Below are positions 25,608 to 34,966 of a stretch of DNA of 49,684 nt, one piece after another. The stretch's first letter is position 1, and each line of letters opens with the position of its first letter. The notes beneath the pieces are model-generated. The model was not told the origin of the DNA. It was given only the letters and a program-made list of their open reading frames with translations, and searched no databases. This DNA comes from Rhodothermaceae bacterium Tc-Br11_B2g6_7 (GTDB lineage Bacteria; Bacteroidota; Rhodothermia; Rhodothermales; Salinibacteraceae): NCBI GenBank assembly GCA_001564055.1, contig LKNB01000018.1, positions 1 to 49,684 on the forward strand, written 5' to 3'. The translations under genes were made by a program, and so were the position numbers.

Positions 25608-28600
25608 GTGTTTACCCCGCTCCACGTCCGCTCCTGGTTTAGCTTTCGGGCGGGCGGCTCCTCGCCCGAGGCCCTGGCGGCGCGCGCGGCGGCGCTCGGC
25701 TACGAGGCGCTGGCCCTTACCGACCGCCATGGCGTCTACGGCGCGGTGCGCCATCAGCGCGCCTGCGAAGCGCACGGTCTCCGGCCGCTCTTTGGCGCCG
25801 AGCTGGACTTAAAGTTTTCGGAGCGTGATGCAGAAGCGGTCCCTGACGCCAGGGCAGCCTCCTTCGACCGCGGGGCGCTCGTCTTCCTCGCCCGTGACAC
25901 CTGTGGATATGCAGCCCTCTGCCGGCTGGCTACGCGGGCACACCGCCGAAGCCGGACAGCACCGCATCTGTGCATGCCCGATCTGGAAGAAGCGGCAGCG
26001 GATCTCCAGTCGCATCTCTATGTGCTGACGGGGGGCGTCGACGGTCCGCTCTATCGCTTGCTGGACGCGCGATGCCACGCCCGGGCGCGCCGCCTGCTCC
26101 GGGAGCTACAGGCCCTGCTGGGCGGGGCGCTCCACGTTGAACTGACGCATCACCTGCGCCCCGGCGACAATGCCCGGTTGCGTCGGCTACAGCGCCTGGC
26201 CGCCGCCGAGGACGTGCTCACCGTGGCTACAGGCGACGTCCGCTACGCCGACCGCGCCGGGCACGCCCGGTATGATTTGCTGACCTGCGTAGCCGAGGGA
26301 TGTACCGTATTCGAGCGCCACAGCGCGCGGCCGTGCAACGCGGAGGCCCGCCTCAAAACTGAAGCCGAGCTGCGCAAGCTCATCGGAGATGCCGCGGCAT
26401 TCGAGCGAGCAGCAGCACTGGCGGCCACGTGTCATGTCGATCTCCTGCCCGGGGCCATCACGCCCCCGCCCTCGCGGCTCGTTCCGGAAGGGGAGACGCC
26501 GGAAGACGCGCTTCGGCGCTTGTGCCGGGCTGCGCTCCCGAGGCGCTACTCGCCGGAGGCCCAGCGCGAGGCACGGGCCGTACTGCAGCGCGAGCTTGGG
26601 GTGATCGCAGACCTGCAAATTGCCGACTTTTTCCTCGTTGTGCGCGAGGTGGTGGCCGAGGCGAACCGTCGGGAGATCCGCTGCGCCGGGCGTGGTTCTG
26701 CCGCAAACTCCATCGTGGCCTACCTGCTCGGCATCACGGGCGTCGACCCGCTCGCGCACAACCTACTCTTTGAGCGCTTTCTGCACCGGGGCCGCAAGGG
26801 GACGCCCGACATCGACCTGGATTTCGATTCCGCGCGCCGGGACGAAATAATTCAGTGGATCGAAGCGCGCTTCGGCGCAGATCATACTGCCATGACGGCG
26901 ACGCTCATCACCTACCGGCTGCGCTCCGCCCTGCGCGACACCGCAAAGGCGCTGGGCTGGCCACTGGAGACGATTGATCGCCTGACCGCCCGCGTCCCGC
27001 GCCGCAGCGCAGCCGATGTTGGAGCCTACCGGGAAGACATCGAGGCGGTCCTCGGCACGACGCCGCTCGTAGATATGCTCCTTGAGGCGACCAAAGGACT
27101 GGAGGGGTGCCCGCGCCACCTCGGGCTTCACTCCGGCGGGATGGTGCTCTCGCGCACCCCCTTGACGCGCCTCAGCCCGGTACAGCGCTCCGCTGGAGGG
27201 GTCCTGCAGGTACAATTCGACAAGCACGATGTAGAGCGGCTCGGCCTCGTCAAGCTGGATGTGTTGGGCCTCCGCATGCTGGCCACCATCAGCGAGGCCG
27301 AAGACCTGGCCCGCGCCCATGGTCAGATGCCGGAGGACCTGGACGCCCTCCCGCTGGACGACATCCCTACGTTCAACCTGATCCGGGCAGGTAAAACCGT
27401 CGGGGTCTTTCAGATTGAGTCGCAAGGGCAGCTACACCTGCTGGCTAAGCATCAGCCCGAATGCTTTGGCGACCTGATCACCGAAATTGCGCTCTTTCGG
27501 CCGGGCCCGCTGCAGGGCGGCATGGTGGAGCCGTATGTGGAGCGGCGGCAGGGCAAGGCCCCGGTGGAGTACGATCATCCATCCCTACGACCCATCTTGC
27601 AGGACACCTACGGCGTGATTCTCTTTCAGGAACAGGTACTGCAGGTAGCTCACGCCTTTGCTGGGATGTCGCTGGAGGCAGCGGACGCATTTCGAAGGCT
27701 TATGTCGAAGTTCAGGGACCCGGGGAAGATGGAGGCCATGCGGGCCGAGTTTGTGGCCGGGGCACAGGCGAAAGGCGCTACTGCGGAAGTGGCGCATCGC
27801 GTGTTCGACCAGGTAGCCGGGTTTGTTGGCTACGGCTTCTGCCGGAGCCACGCGGCAGCGTTTGCGAAGACGGTGTATCAGAGCGCGTACCTCAAGACGC
27901 ACTACCCGGCGGCCTTCATGGCAGCACTCATGCAGCACCGGCCGGGGATGTACCGGCAGGCGACGCTGGAAGAAGAGGCCCGGCGGATGGGCGTGGCGAC
28001 ACTTCTGCCCTGTATCCACCGCTCCGCCGCACGGTTTAGCCTGGAAGCGCGGCCGCTGCGCTCCGTCGAGCATCAGAGGGAAGGGGATCAGGCGAAAGCA
28101 TACGCCATCCGCAAGCCGCTGACCGCGATTCGTCAGGTATCGGAAGACCTCGCGCAGACCATTCTGTGGGCGCGGGCACGGCGGCCGTTTGCCTCCATCG
28201 AAGACCTGTTTGAGCGGGTCCCCATGGCGCGTGGTGCGCTGGAAGCCCTGGCCCGCTCCGGCGCGCTGGACGCCTTTGCCGGCGATAGCCGCCGGGCGCT
28301 CTGGAAGGTTGGGGTGCTCCTGCGGCGCCGAGAAGCCCGCCCCCGGGCAGCCGCGGAGCCGATGCTCTTTGCCGGTACGACGCATGGCTCGCCACGCCTC
28401 TCCGCGGCCGACCTGCCCAACTTGCCCCCGCTGCCAGAGGCGGAGCGCCTGGTGTGGGACCTGGAGACGCATGAGGCGCCGCGTCGGCATACCATGACCC
28501 TCGTTCGCCGACGCCTGGCGCAACTGGAGGTGCGCCCCATTGCCACCTGCTACCGCCTCGGGCGCTACGTCCGCCTGCGCGAAGAAGCCATCCTCACCGT

Positions 28601-28913
28601 GGCTGGCATTGTGATTTTGCGGCAGCGGCCGGGCTCCGCCCAAGGGGTCACGTTTGTGACGCTGGAAGACGAGACCGGCTTTATCCAATGTGTGGTCTAC
28701 CCACCGGTGTACACGCGCTTCAAGAAAGAGCTGGGGCAAAGTGCGCTGGCCGTACGCGGCCGGGTGCAGATTGAGGGCAACTGGCGCGGGCTAATCGTGG
28801 ACGACGTACGCACACTGGATGGGCTCGCAGGAGGGTATGAGGGTCATCCCAGTAGCTCCGGCGGACGCGACCGATGGGTCCGCAAGGCTACACCAGAGCA
28901 GGTAGGGGAGTGA
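25608..28913 (+). CDS. dnaE2: error-prone DNA polymerase DnaE2
   Basis: The 1101-residue C-family polymerase copies damaged templates as part of the ImuB/DnaE2 mutasome. It starts at a GTG (VFTPLHVRSWFSF); upstream codons belong to the other genes. Order of domains: PHP (1-250), palm with PDIDLDF (Asp401, Asp403) and the third acid in KLDVLGL (Asp551), fingers, tandem HhH region and C-terminal OB fold (VKLEDETG-like segment, here FVTLEDETGFIQCVV). Its length and lack of a long C-terminal tau-binding tail fit DnaE2 rather than DnaE1. In the PHP domain three histidines of the metal site are replaced by Arg (HVRS, TDR, DVRY). It lies 77 bp after the small gene and ends 34 bp from a convergent gene. 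Confidence 0.93.
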   Translation: MFTPLHVRSWFSFRAGGSSPEALAARAAALGYEALALTDRHGVYGAVRHQRACEAHGLRPLFGAELDLKFSERDAEAVPDARAASFDRGALVFLARDTCGYAALCRLATRAHRRSRTAPHLCMPDLEEAAADLQSHLYVLTGGVDGPLYRLLDARCHARARRLLRELQALLGGALHVELTHHLRPGDNARLRRLQRLAAAEDVLTVATGDVRYADRAGHARYDLLTCVAEGCTVFERHSARPCNAEARLKTEAELRKLIGDAAAFERAAALAATCHVDLLPGAITPPPSRLVPEGETPEDALRRLCRAALPRRYSPEAQREARAVLQRELGVIADLQIADFFLVVREVVAEANRREIRCAGRGSAANSIVAYLLGITGVDPLAHNLLFERFLHRGRKGTPDIDLDFDSARRDEIIQWIEARFGADHTAMTATLITYRLRSALRDTAKALGWPLETIDRLTARVPRRSAADVGAYREDIEAVLGTTPLVDMLLEATKGLEGCPRHLGLHSGGMVLSRTPLTRLSPVQRSAGGVLQVQFDKHDVERLGLVKLDVLGLRMLATISEAEDLARAHGQMPEDLDALPLDDIPTFNLIRAGKTVGVFQIESQGQLHLLAKHQPECFGDLITEIALFRPGPLQGGMVEPYVERRQGKAPVEYDHPSLRPILQDTYGVILFQEQVLQVAHAFAGMSLEAADAFRRLMSKFRDPGKMEAMRAEFVAGAQAKGATAEVAHRVFDQVAGFVGYGFCRSHAAAFAKTVYQSAYLKTHYPAAFMAALMQHRPGMYRQATLEEEARRMGVATLLPCIHRSAARFSLEARPLRSVEHQREGDQAKAYAIRKPLTAIRQVSEDLAQTILWARARRPFASIEDLFERVPMARGALEALARSGALDAFAGDSRRALWKVGVLLRRREARPRAAAEPMLFAGTTHGSPRLSAADLPNLPPLPEAERLVWDLETHEAPRRHTMTLVRRRLAQLEVRPIATCYRLGRYVRLREEAILTVAGIVILRQRPGSAQGVTFVTLEDETGFIQCVVYPPVYTRFKKELGQSALAVRGRVQIEGNWRGLIVDDVRTLDGLAGGYEGHPSSSGGRDRWVRKATPEQVGE

Positions 28914-28946
28914 CTGAAGCAGAGGGCATGCTGCCCGTCGGTGCTG

Positions 28947-29939
28947 CTACGCTTCTGCCCCCACGGCTTCCGCCGGCGATCTCATCGTCTTGGTGATGTG
29001 CTGCATGATCTGCCGGGCATGAAAGCGGCCGTTCTCGATGAACCAGCGGCTCGTGTCAAGCCCTCCGCACACCGTTCCGGCCATGTACAGCCCGGGGCGG
29101 TTCGTTTCGAAGGTCTCGTCATCATACACAGGCGTTTGAGCGGCGTCGTCCTCCGTGGCAATGCCCAACCGCTCCAGGAAGTCATAGCTGGGACGGTAGC
29201 CTATCATCGCCAGCACCCAGTCATTGCCCAACCGTTCCTCTCCATCCGGCGTCGAGAGCACCAGGTGGTCCTCTTCAATACGCTGCACAGTCGTGTTGAA
29301 ACGCGCCGCGATGGCCCCGTCCCGGATGCGGTTTTCGAGGTCCGGCTTGATCCAGTACTTCACCTTGTCCGACACCGCCGGGCCGCGATGGATAAGGGTG
29401 ACGTCTGCCCCCTGCCGGTAGCAAGCCAGTGCGGCCTTAGCCGCGGAGTTTTTTGCCCCGATGACGGCTACCCGCTGGTGCGAATAGGGGTACGGCTCGC
29501 GGAAGTAGTGCGTCACTTTGGGCAGGTCTTCGCCCGGGACGTTCAGGCGGTTCGGGATGTCGAAGAAGCCGGTCGAGAGCACCACGCGTCGCGCCTTATG
29601 GGTTCCGTTTTCTGTATGCACGGTAAAGCGGCCCGCATGGCCTTCTACTGCCGTCACGGCTTCGTAGAGCCGCAGGTCAAGCGCCTCCACCTCAGCGACC
29701 CGGCGGTAATATTCGATGCCCTCTTCCCGCGTCGGCTTGTAGCCTTTCGCCGGAAACGGATGGCCGCCAATCTCCAGGAGCTCGGGGGTAGAGAAGAACT
29801 CCATCCGCTGCGGATAACCCACCAGCGAGTTGACCAATGCGCCTTTCTCTACGATGCGTGCCCGCAGCCCGTGGCGCTTGGCCTGAATCCCACAGGCCAG
29901 TCCCACCGGACCTGCGCCGATAATTAAGACATCTACCAT
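28947..29939 (-). CDS. ypdA: YpdA-family bacillithiol disulfide reductase
   Basis: The 330-residue flavoprotein has an N-terminal FAD motif, IIGAGPVGLACG, and a central NAD(P)H motif, VAVIGAKNSAAKAAL. The segments VNSLVGYPQRMEFFSTPELLEIGG and GLDTSRWFIENGR (shown in part) are typical of YpdA/Bdr. It has no CxxC redox pair, as expected for YpdA, which is thought to reduce bacillithiol disulfide with NADPH. No bacillithiol synthesis gene is in the window. It is convergent with dnaE2 and divergent from the Old Yellow Enzyme gene. Confidence 0.85.
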   Translation of the reverse strand: MVDVLIIGAGPVGLACGIQAKRHGLRARIVEKGALVNSLVGYPQRMEFFSTPELLEIGGHPFPAKGYKPTREEGIEYYRRVAEVEALDLRLYEAVTAVEGHAGRFTVHTENGTHKARRVVLSTGFFDIPNRLNVPGEDLPKVTHYFREPYPYSHQRVAVIGAKNSAAKAALACYRQGADVTLIHRGPAVSDKVKYWIKPDLENRIRDGAIAARFNTTVQRIEEDHLVLSTPDGEERLGNDWVLAMIGYRPSYDFLERLGIATEDDAAQTPVYDDETFETNRPGLYMAGTVCGGLDTSRWFIENGRFHARQIMQHITKTMRSPAEAVGAEA

Positions 29940-30063
29940 GAAAACATTACCTTGTGCATGAGCTGTACAGTGCGAGCAACGACTCGCGGTATCTGCGGTT
30001 TCTGCTCAACGCGCGCCTACACCAGCTGTTAGGTGTGCGTCACAGTTTGCCATTTTCCCATTA

Positions 30064-30077
30064 GTTGTTGTAACAAC
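30064..30077. promoter_or_regulatory. 14-bp inverted repeat between ypdA and the OYE gene
   Basis: GTTGTT and AACAAC are perfect inverted arms around GT, about 87 bp upstream of the OYE start and 125 bp upstream of the ypdA start. Old Yellow Enzyme genes are often controlled by TetR or MarR-type repressors with such sites. No regulator gene is adjacent. Evidence is symmetry and position only. Confidence 0.35.
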
Positions 30078-30163
30078 AAATGATCGTTTGAAGGCGAACG
30101 CGGGGGTGCAGCAGGCGTGTACCGGATTTATGTAGCGATGCTATCGACCAACCGTCTCGCTTT

Positions 30164-31237
30164 ATGAAGCTGCTTTCGTCTTATACGCTGGGCCCGCTCA
30201 CACTGCCGCACCGGATCCTCATGGCGCCGATGACGCGTAACCGCGCGCCCGGTACGGTGCCCACCGACATGATGAAAATATACTATCGTCAGCGCGCATC
30301 GGCTGGGCTGATTATCACGGAAGCTACCCAGGTGGATCCCATGGGGCAGGGGTATCCGGCAACGCCCGGCATTCACTCTGAGGAGCAGGTGAAGGCCTGG
30401 CGTAAGATTACGGACACGGTGCATGAGGCTGATGGGCGTATCTTCTTACAGCTCTGGCATGTGGGCCGGATCTCGCATCCGAGTTTTCACGACGGTGCCC
30501 CGTCGGTTGCACCCTCAGCACTTACGCCAGAGGGGAAGACGTTCACGGCTTCGGGCGATATGGTGCCCTTCGAAGAACCACGGGCACTCAAAACGTCAGA
30601 GATTCCTGACATCGTGGAGCAGTTTCGGCATGGCGCGGCCTGTGCAAAGGCCGCCGGGTTTGACGGGGTGGAGGTCCACGGCGCGAATGGCTATCTGCTC
30701 GATCAGTTTATGCAGAGCGGAACGAATCATCGCACCGACCGCTACGGGGGCTCGGTCCAGAACCGGGCGCGGTTGCTGCTGGAGGTGACTGATGCGGTGG
30801 TGGAGGAGTGGGGCAGCGATCGCGTCGGCGTGCGCCTTTCGCCGGGTGGGACCTTCAACGACATGCACGACGCTGATCCGCACGAGACGTGGGGGTATGC
30901 CGCAGAGGAGCTCGCCCAGCGCGACCTGGCGTACGTACACACCGTGGAGCAGGAGCTGGATGATGGGACGACGGCCTCGGCCCTGATTCGTTCAGCGTAT
31001 GAAGGGACGCACATTGTATGCGGTGGGTATGACCGCGCCTCGGGTGAGGAGGCCCTCCAGCAGGGCCGCGCCGATCTTGTGGCCTACGCACGGCTCTTCC
31101 TGGCCAACCCCGACCTGCCCAAGCGTTTCGCCGAGAATGCCCCGCTCAACGAGTGGGACGAGTCCACCTTCTACGGCGGCGACGCGGAAGGATACATCGA
31201 CTATCCGACCCTTGAGGACATCAGTGCGAAGCAGTAG
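30164..31237 (+). CDS. Old Yellow Enzyme family ene-reductase
   Basis: The 357-residue FMN TIM-barrel enzyme reduces activated C=C bonds (enones, nitro compounds, maleimides) with NAD(P)H. Motifs are LPHRILMAPMTRNRA at the start, FLQLWHVGRISHP, the VHGANGYLLDQFMQS substrate-binding His/Asn pair, and TNHRTDRYGGS. These and the length match the classical NemA/OYE subgroup. It is divergent from ypdA, so both may be part of a thiol/electrophile stress response. The in vivo substrate is unknown. Confidence 0.9.
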   Translation: MKLLSSYTLGPLTLPHRILMAPMTRNRAPGTVPTDMMKIYYRQRASAGLIITEATQVDPMGQGYPATPGIHSEEQVKAWRKITDTVHEADGRIFLQLWHVGRISHPSFHDGAPSVAPSALTPEGKTFTASGDMVPFEEPRALKTSEIPDIVEQFRHGAACAKAAGFDGVEVHGANGYLLDQFMQSGTNHRTDRYGGSVQNRARLLLEVTDAVVEEWGSDRVGVRLSPGGTFNDMHDADPHETWGYAAEELAQRDLAYVHTVEQELDDGTTASALIRSAYEGTHIVCGGYDRASGEEALQQGRADLVAYARLFLANPDLPKRFAENAPLNEWDESTFYGGDAEGYIDYPTLEDISAKQ

Positions 31238-31289
31238 GCTCGGCAACTACCGTTATTGCAAATGATATTGCAGCAACAAACCGCGCTGC

Positions 31290-31763
31290 TCATCGCTCGC
31301 GACCCTCCCGAAAAAAGTCCCGCAGTAGCCCCGCAGCAGCCTCCTCTTCCACGCCGGAGACGATCTCCACCTGATGGTTCAAGCGCTGGTCGCGGGGAAT
31401 GTTGTAGAGGGTGGAGGCTGCACCCGCTTTCTCATCAAACGCCCCAAACACGAGCCGGGGCAGGCGCGCCCATACGATAGCGCCGGCACACATCGGGCAG
31501 GGCTCCAGCGTTACGTAGAGCGTGCAGTCGGTGAGTTGCTTGCTGCCGAGTGTATCGCAGGCAGCGGTGATGGCGATCATCTCCGCGTGCGCCGTGGGGT
31601 CGTTCAGCTGCTCAACCTGGTTGTGGCCGCGCCCGACCAAGATCCCGTCTTGGACAACAACGGCACCCACAGGGACTTCCCCCACACGATAGGCCCGCTC
31701 CGCCTCGCGAAGCGCCTTTTTCATCCAGCGACGATCCGGCTCCATAAGGCGCGCGAGACTCAT
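31290..31763 (-). CDS. tadA: tRNA adenosine(34) deaminase
   Basis: The 157-residue cytidine-deaminase fold protein converts adenosine at tRNA-Arg(ACG) position 34 to inosine. The zinc ligands and proton shuttle are in TAHAEM (His59, Glu61) and EPCPMC (Cys89, Cys92). I chose the ATG at 31763 because it overlaps the TGA of the arginine deiminase gene as ATGA; the longer frame to 31796 would run into that gene's coding sequence. An internal ATG at 31742 is also possible. It is cotranscribed with arcA. Confidence 0.93.
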   Translation of the reverse strand: MSLARLMEPDRRWMKKALREAERAYRVGEVPVGAVVVQDGILVGRGHNQVEQLNDPTAHAEMIAITAACDTLGSKQLTDCTLYVTLEPCPMCAGAIVWARLPRLVFGAFDEKAGAASTLYNIPRDQRLNHQVEIVSGVEEEAAAGLLRDFFREGRER

Positions 31764-33055
31764 GCCTGAGAGCGCCGAATGGGCAACGTCATGCATCGAG
31801 GGCCCCCGCGACCGCGCGAAAGCTCCGTGCCTTCAAGTTTGATCGCCAAGCGCTCTTCCGGTTCGAACGGGCTTTCCGCGTAGTATGACAGGAAACTACC
31901 CGCCGTGACCACGCGGTAGCCGTGCTCCATCATGGCTTCAAACGTGCGGCTGTTGCGCTCATACCCGACGACCACGTAGGGCGCCATCGCAAAAAAGTTA
32001 GCGCCATCCGTCCATTGCTCACGCTCCTGGCTAAGGGTGTTGCGCCCACCACACGGGATGAACGTCATTTCGTGGCCCAGCAAGTCCTCCAGTGTGCTTT
32101 TAAGGTCGACACGCACCTCACAACCGAACCGGTTGGGGGCGTTGGCGTCGGGGGTAAAGTGGACCACGTTGCCCGTCTGGTCTTCGGTAAAAAGCGGAGG
32201 GAAGACCACACACTCGTCGGGCCCGGAGAAGGTAAACACGGTATCGAGATGCATCGATGAGCGCCGTTTGGGCAGGTCAACCATCACTACATGCTCTACC
32301 GACGTGTCGGCAAAGAGCTTGCTGGCTGCGGCCATAACGCCGGTGACGGAGGTGCGCTCAGAGTGCCCAATGAGGACGACCTCAGGGCTGGCTACCAGCA
32401 CATCCCCGCCCTCAAAGGTGACGCCCGGGGGCATCTTCAGGATGCGATCCTGGACGGACGCAAACCCCGGGTGGTAGTGCAGAATCGTCGATATGATGAT
32501 GTTCTCGCGTGCCCGGGCCGCCGTGGCCGGGTGGCTGATGATGATGTGATCCGTGACGACGGCTGCAAGGTCCCGCGTGAACATCAGGTTAGGCACCGGC
32601 GGAATGCGAATGGCCAGCGGAAGCTCGCCGGTAAACGCAAACTGATGCAGCTCCTCGTCGGTGAGCTGTTTCAGTTCCTTCTCAAAGGCCTGCAGGTTGG
32701 TAATCTTGGCAATGCGGCACATCTCTTCGACAAAATAATACCGCGCCTCTTCTCGTGCGAACGCCTGCCGCAGCAAATCGCTGATCTGCAGCACGCCCCC
32801 CGGCTCGCCAATGAGCGTATCGAAGAGCTTGCACATGCGGTCGTGCTCTTCCCGGGCATGCTCCACATAGAGGATGTCGTCAAAGAGAAGATCCAGCCGG
32901 CTGTCCGGTGGCACCAAATCCACCTCACGTCCAGGGGTGTGGACCAGCACTTGCTGTAGGGGGGCTGTCTCAGAAGGGACGTTCAGGGTGTACGATGTTT
33001 CCGCGCGGGAGGTGGAAGGGCTTTCAGCCGTATCTTCAAGTACAGGGGCGTTCAC
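31760..33055 (-). CDS. arcA: arginine deiminase
   Basis: The 431-residue enzyme hydrolyses arginine to citrulline and ammonia. Motifs are LMFTRDLAAVV, EGGDVLV, the His region SSMHLDTVFTF and the nucleophile Cys421 in RGRGGPRCMTLP. The N-terminal 25 residues are Ser/Thr/Glu-rich and extra to the family. No ornithine carbamoyltransferase, carbamate kinase or arginine/ornithine exchanger is adjacent, so a full fermentative ADI operon is missing here. It overlaps tadA by 4 bp. It may supply ammonia, for example for acid or osmotic stress, or serve arginine use. Confidence 0.93.
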   Translation of the reverse strand: MNAPVLEDTAESPSTSRAETSYTLNVPSETAPLQQVLVHTPGREVDLVPPDSRLDLLFDDILYVEHAREEHDRMCKLFDTLIGEPGGVLQISDLLRQAFAREEARYYFVEEMCRIAKITNLQAFEKELKQLTDEELHQFAFTGELPLAIRIPPVPNLMFTRDLAAVVTDHIIISHPATAARARENIIISTILHYHPGFASVQDRILKMPPGVTFEGGDVLVASPEVVLIGHSERTSVTGVMAAASKLFADTSVEHVVMVDLPKRRSSMHLDTVFTFSGPDECVVFPPLFTEDQTGNVVHFTPDANAPNRFGCEVRVDLKSTLEDLLGHEMTFIPCGGRNTLSQEREQWTDGANFFAMAPYVVVGYERNSRTFEAMMEHGYRVVTAGSFLSYYAESPFEPEERLAIKLEGTELSRGRGGPRCMTLPIRRSQA

Positions 33056-33181
33056 GGCAATAGAGGGGAAAGTCAGGAAGGGGAGCCGCTGCGCTGTTGC
33101 GGCTTAACAGAAAGAGAGGTACGCGCTTGACCGGAGAAAGTGCAGTTTGGTCACGTCACGCCCAGTGGAGGCAAGGCAGAG

Positions 33182-33367
33182 TCAACGACGTTTGCGAAAC
33201 AGATCAACAAAGCGCAAGACGATGGCGACAAGCAGCAAGATCAGTAAGACCCGAATGCCAATCTGCAGGAGAAAGCCGGCAATGTTCAGAATGGCGTCCA
33301 GTAGCACGATAGCTACGATGAGCACAATGGCAACAACAAGCCAGCGAAGGACCGTTTGAATATTCAT
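33182..33367 (-). CDS. small membrane protein of unknown function
   Basis: A 61-residue protein starting at the ATG 33367 (MNIQTVLRW). It has two hydrophobic helices (about residues 8-28 and 30-50) with a few polar breaks and ends in RKRR. It resembles many short stress-related inner-membrane proteins, but I do not recognise a family. It stands alone between arcA and truA on the same strand with gaps of about 126 and 170 bp. Confidence 0.6.
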   Translation of the reverse strand: MNIQTVLRWLVVAIVLIVAIVLLDAILNIAGFLLQIGIRVLLILLLVAIVLRFVDLFRKRR

Positions 33368-33537
33368 AGATGGAGGGCGAGACCTCAGCGGTGAATAGGA
33401 GGCCGGGGCGTGCACCGTCGTGAATGGATAGAGAACGTGCGAGTACCGTGTTCGGACAGCGTGAGAGAAAGTTGCAGACTGGTGTGAAGACCTCGTTGGG
33501 ACGGTGGCAATGGCTCAAACGAAAGCCACCGCGTAGC

Positions 33538-34302
33538 CTACGGTTTACTTGAAGGTGGGCATTCGTCAGGATATAGAACCCTTTCAAGAACCAGGCCATG
33601 TGCGGGGGCGGCGGGTCCGGCAGCTTGACGGTCGCGGCGTTCCAGAATAGATGGCAGGCTATCTACCGGCCGGCGCCCTTGCCCGATGTCGACCAACGTC
33701 CCCACAATAGCGCGCACCATACCGTGCAGAAAGCGGTCGGCCGCAATTTCGAAGCGCCAATCATGCGTCCGCGTTTCTGCAACCCACTGGGCATGGCGCA
33801 CGGTGCACACGCGGTTTTTGGTGGCAGACTGGGTGATGCAGAAGGACCCAAAATGGTGGGTGCCCAGCAGATCGGGCAGGGCGGCGTGGATGCGGCCAAC
33901 ATCGGGCGGCGGGCGCAGGTACCAGCGCATGTGCTGCTCCAGCGCCCGGGGCTTGGTGCTTACGTGATAATGGTAGCGGCGCTCGCGGGCGTCGTAGCGC
34001 GCATGGAAGCCATCCGGCGCGCGCGCCACATCAAGAACGGCGATGCCATAGGGGGTGAGGCCATTCAGCGACCGTTGCAGGCGGAACGCGTCCACGGCGT
34101 CCGCCGTCTCGATATGCGCCACCTGGCCGCGGGCATGGACTCCTGCGTCGGTGCGGCCAGAGCCTACCACGTTCGGCGCCTCGTCCAGCACAGTGGCCAG
34201 CGCTTCTTCCAGCGCCGCCTGCACGGTGGGCCGGTCGGGCTGCACCTGCCAGCCATGAAAGGCGGACCCGTCGTATTCAATGAGCAGGCGGTAGGTGGGC
34301 AT
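33538..34302 (-). CDS. truA: tRNA pseudouridine(38-40) synthase
   Basis: The 254-residue enzyme makes pseudouridine in the anticodon stem-loop of tRNAs. The catalytic Asp52 is in [13 protein letters not shown], with [12 protein letters not shown] at the N-terminus and a C-terminal [13 protein letters not shown] segment. Length and start (ATG 34302) are typical. It is divergent from aroK with 45 bp between the starts. Confidence 0.94.
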   Translation of the reverse strand: MPTYRLLIEYDGSAFHGWQVQPDRPTVQAALEEALATVLDEAPNVVGSGRTDAGVHARGQVAHIETADAVDAFRLQRSLNGLTPYGIAVLDVARAPDGFHARYDARERRYHYHVSTKPRALEQHMRWYLRPPPDVGRIHAALPDLLGTHHFGSFCITQSATKNRVCTVRHAQWVAETRTHDWRFEIAADRFLHGMVRAIVGTLVDIGQGRRPVDSLPSILERRDRQAAGPAAPAHGLVLERVLYPDECPPSSKP

Positions 34303-34347
34303 CGCAACAACGTACGTTATTTACTTCACTGATGATCTGCTGCCGTC

Positions 34348-34932
34348 ATGGCCGAATATACCCCGTCCACCCTTCCGGATCCCGCCCGTTCCGGTAGCGA
34401 TACCTCGCGCATCTTCTTGACGGGTTTCATGGGGGCGGGCAAGAGCACCGTGGGGCCGCTGGTAGCTGAACGATTGGGCTACACCTTCATCGACCTGGAC
34501 GAGGCCGTAGCCGAGCGTGCCGGGCAGCCGATCACCGTGTTGTTTGAAACAGGCGAAGATGCGTTCCGAGCGCTGGAAAGCACCCTGTTGCGGGAGGTCA
34601 GCCAACAGGATGAGGTAGTGGTAGCGACCGGTGGGGGCGCGCTGGCCTCCGAAACCAACCTGAGCCTCGCTCAGCGTGCCGGGGTGGTGGTATACTTGCG
34701 CGTATCGGTTGACGCGTTGGCTCATCGCCTGGCTGATACCGCGACGGAACGCCCGCTGCTCCACGATGGCGAGGGGCGCTCACTGGAAGGGGCTGCGCTC
34801 AAAGAGCGTATTCAGGCGCTGCTGGATCAGCGGAAGCTCCGCTATCAACAGGCTGACGTCGTCGTAGATGCGGAGCAAGAGCCCGAGGCCGTAGCGTTTG
34901 CCATTGTGGACGCCCTCAACGCAGAAAGCTGA
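34348..34932 (+). CDS. aroK: shikimate kinase
   Basis: The 194-residue enzyme phosphorylates shikimate in aromatic amino acid synthesis. The Walker A is GFMGAGKST (Lys32), then FIDLDEAV with the Asp pair that binds Mg and shikimate, ATGGGAL (shikimate-binding Gly loop) and the lid with TERPLL. It carries an N-terminal extension of about 20 polar residues. It is convergent with glyS. Confidence 0.93.
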   Translation: MAEYTPSTLPDPARSGSDTSRIFLTGFMGAGKSTVGPLVAERLGYTFIDLDEAVAERAGQPITVLFETGEDAFRALESTLLREVSQQDEVVVATGGGALASETNLSLAQRAGVVVYLRVSVDALAHRLADTATERPLLHDGEGRSLEGAALKERIQALLDQRKLRYQQADVVVDAEQEPEAVAFAIVDALNAES

Positions 34933-34966
34933 CCGTAGCTAAGCCGCGTCCGGCGCTCCTCTGGCA

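Noticed and set aside
33502-33531. Hairpin CGGTGGC/GCCACCG after truA as a terminator
   Set aside because: A 7-bp stem with a 16-nt loop but no T run on the minus strand, so an intrinsic terminator is not supported.
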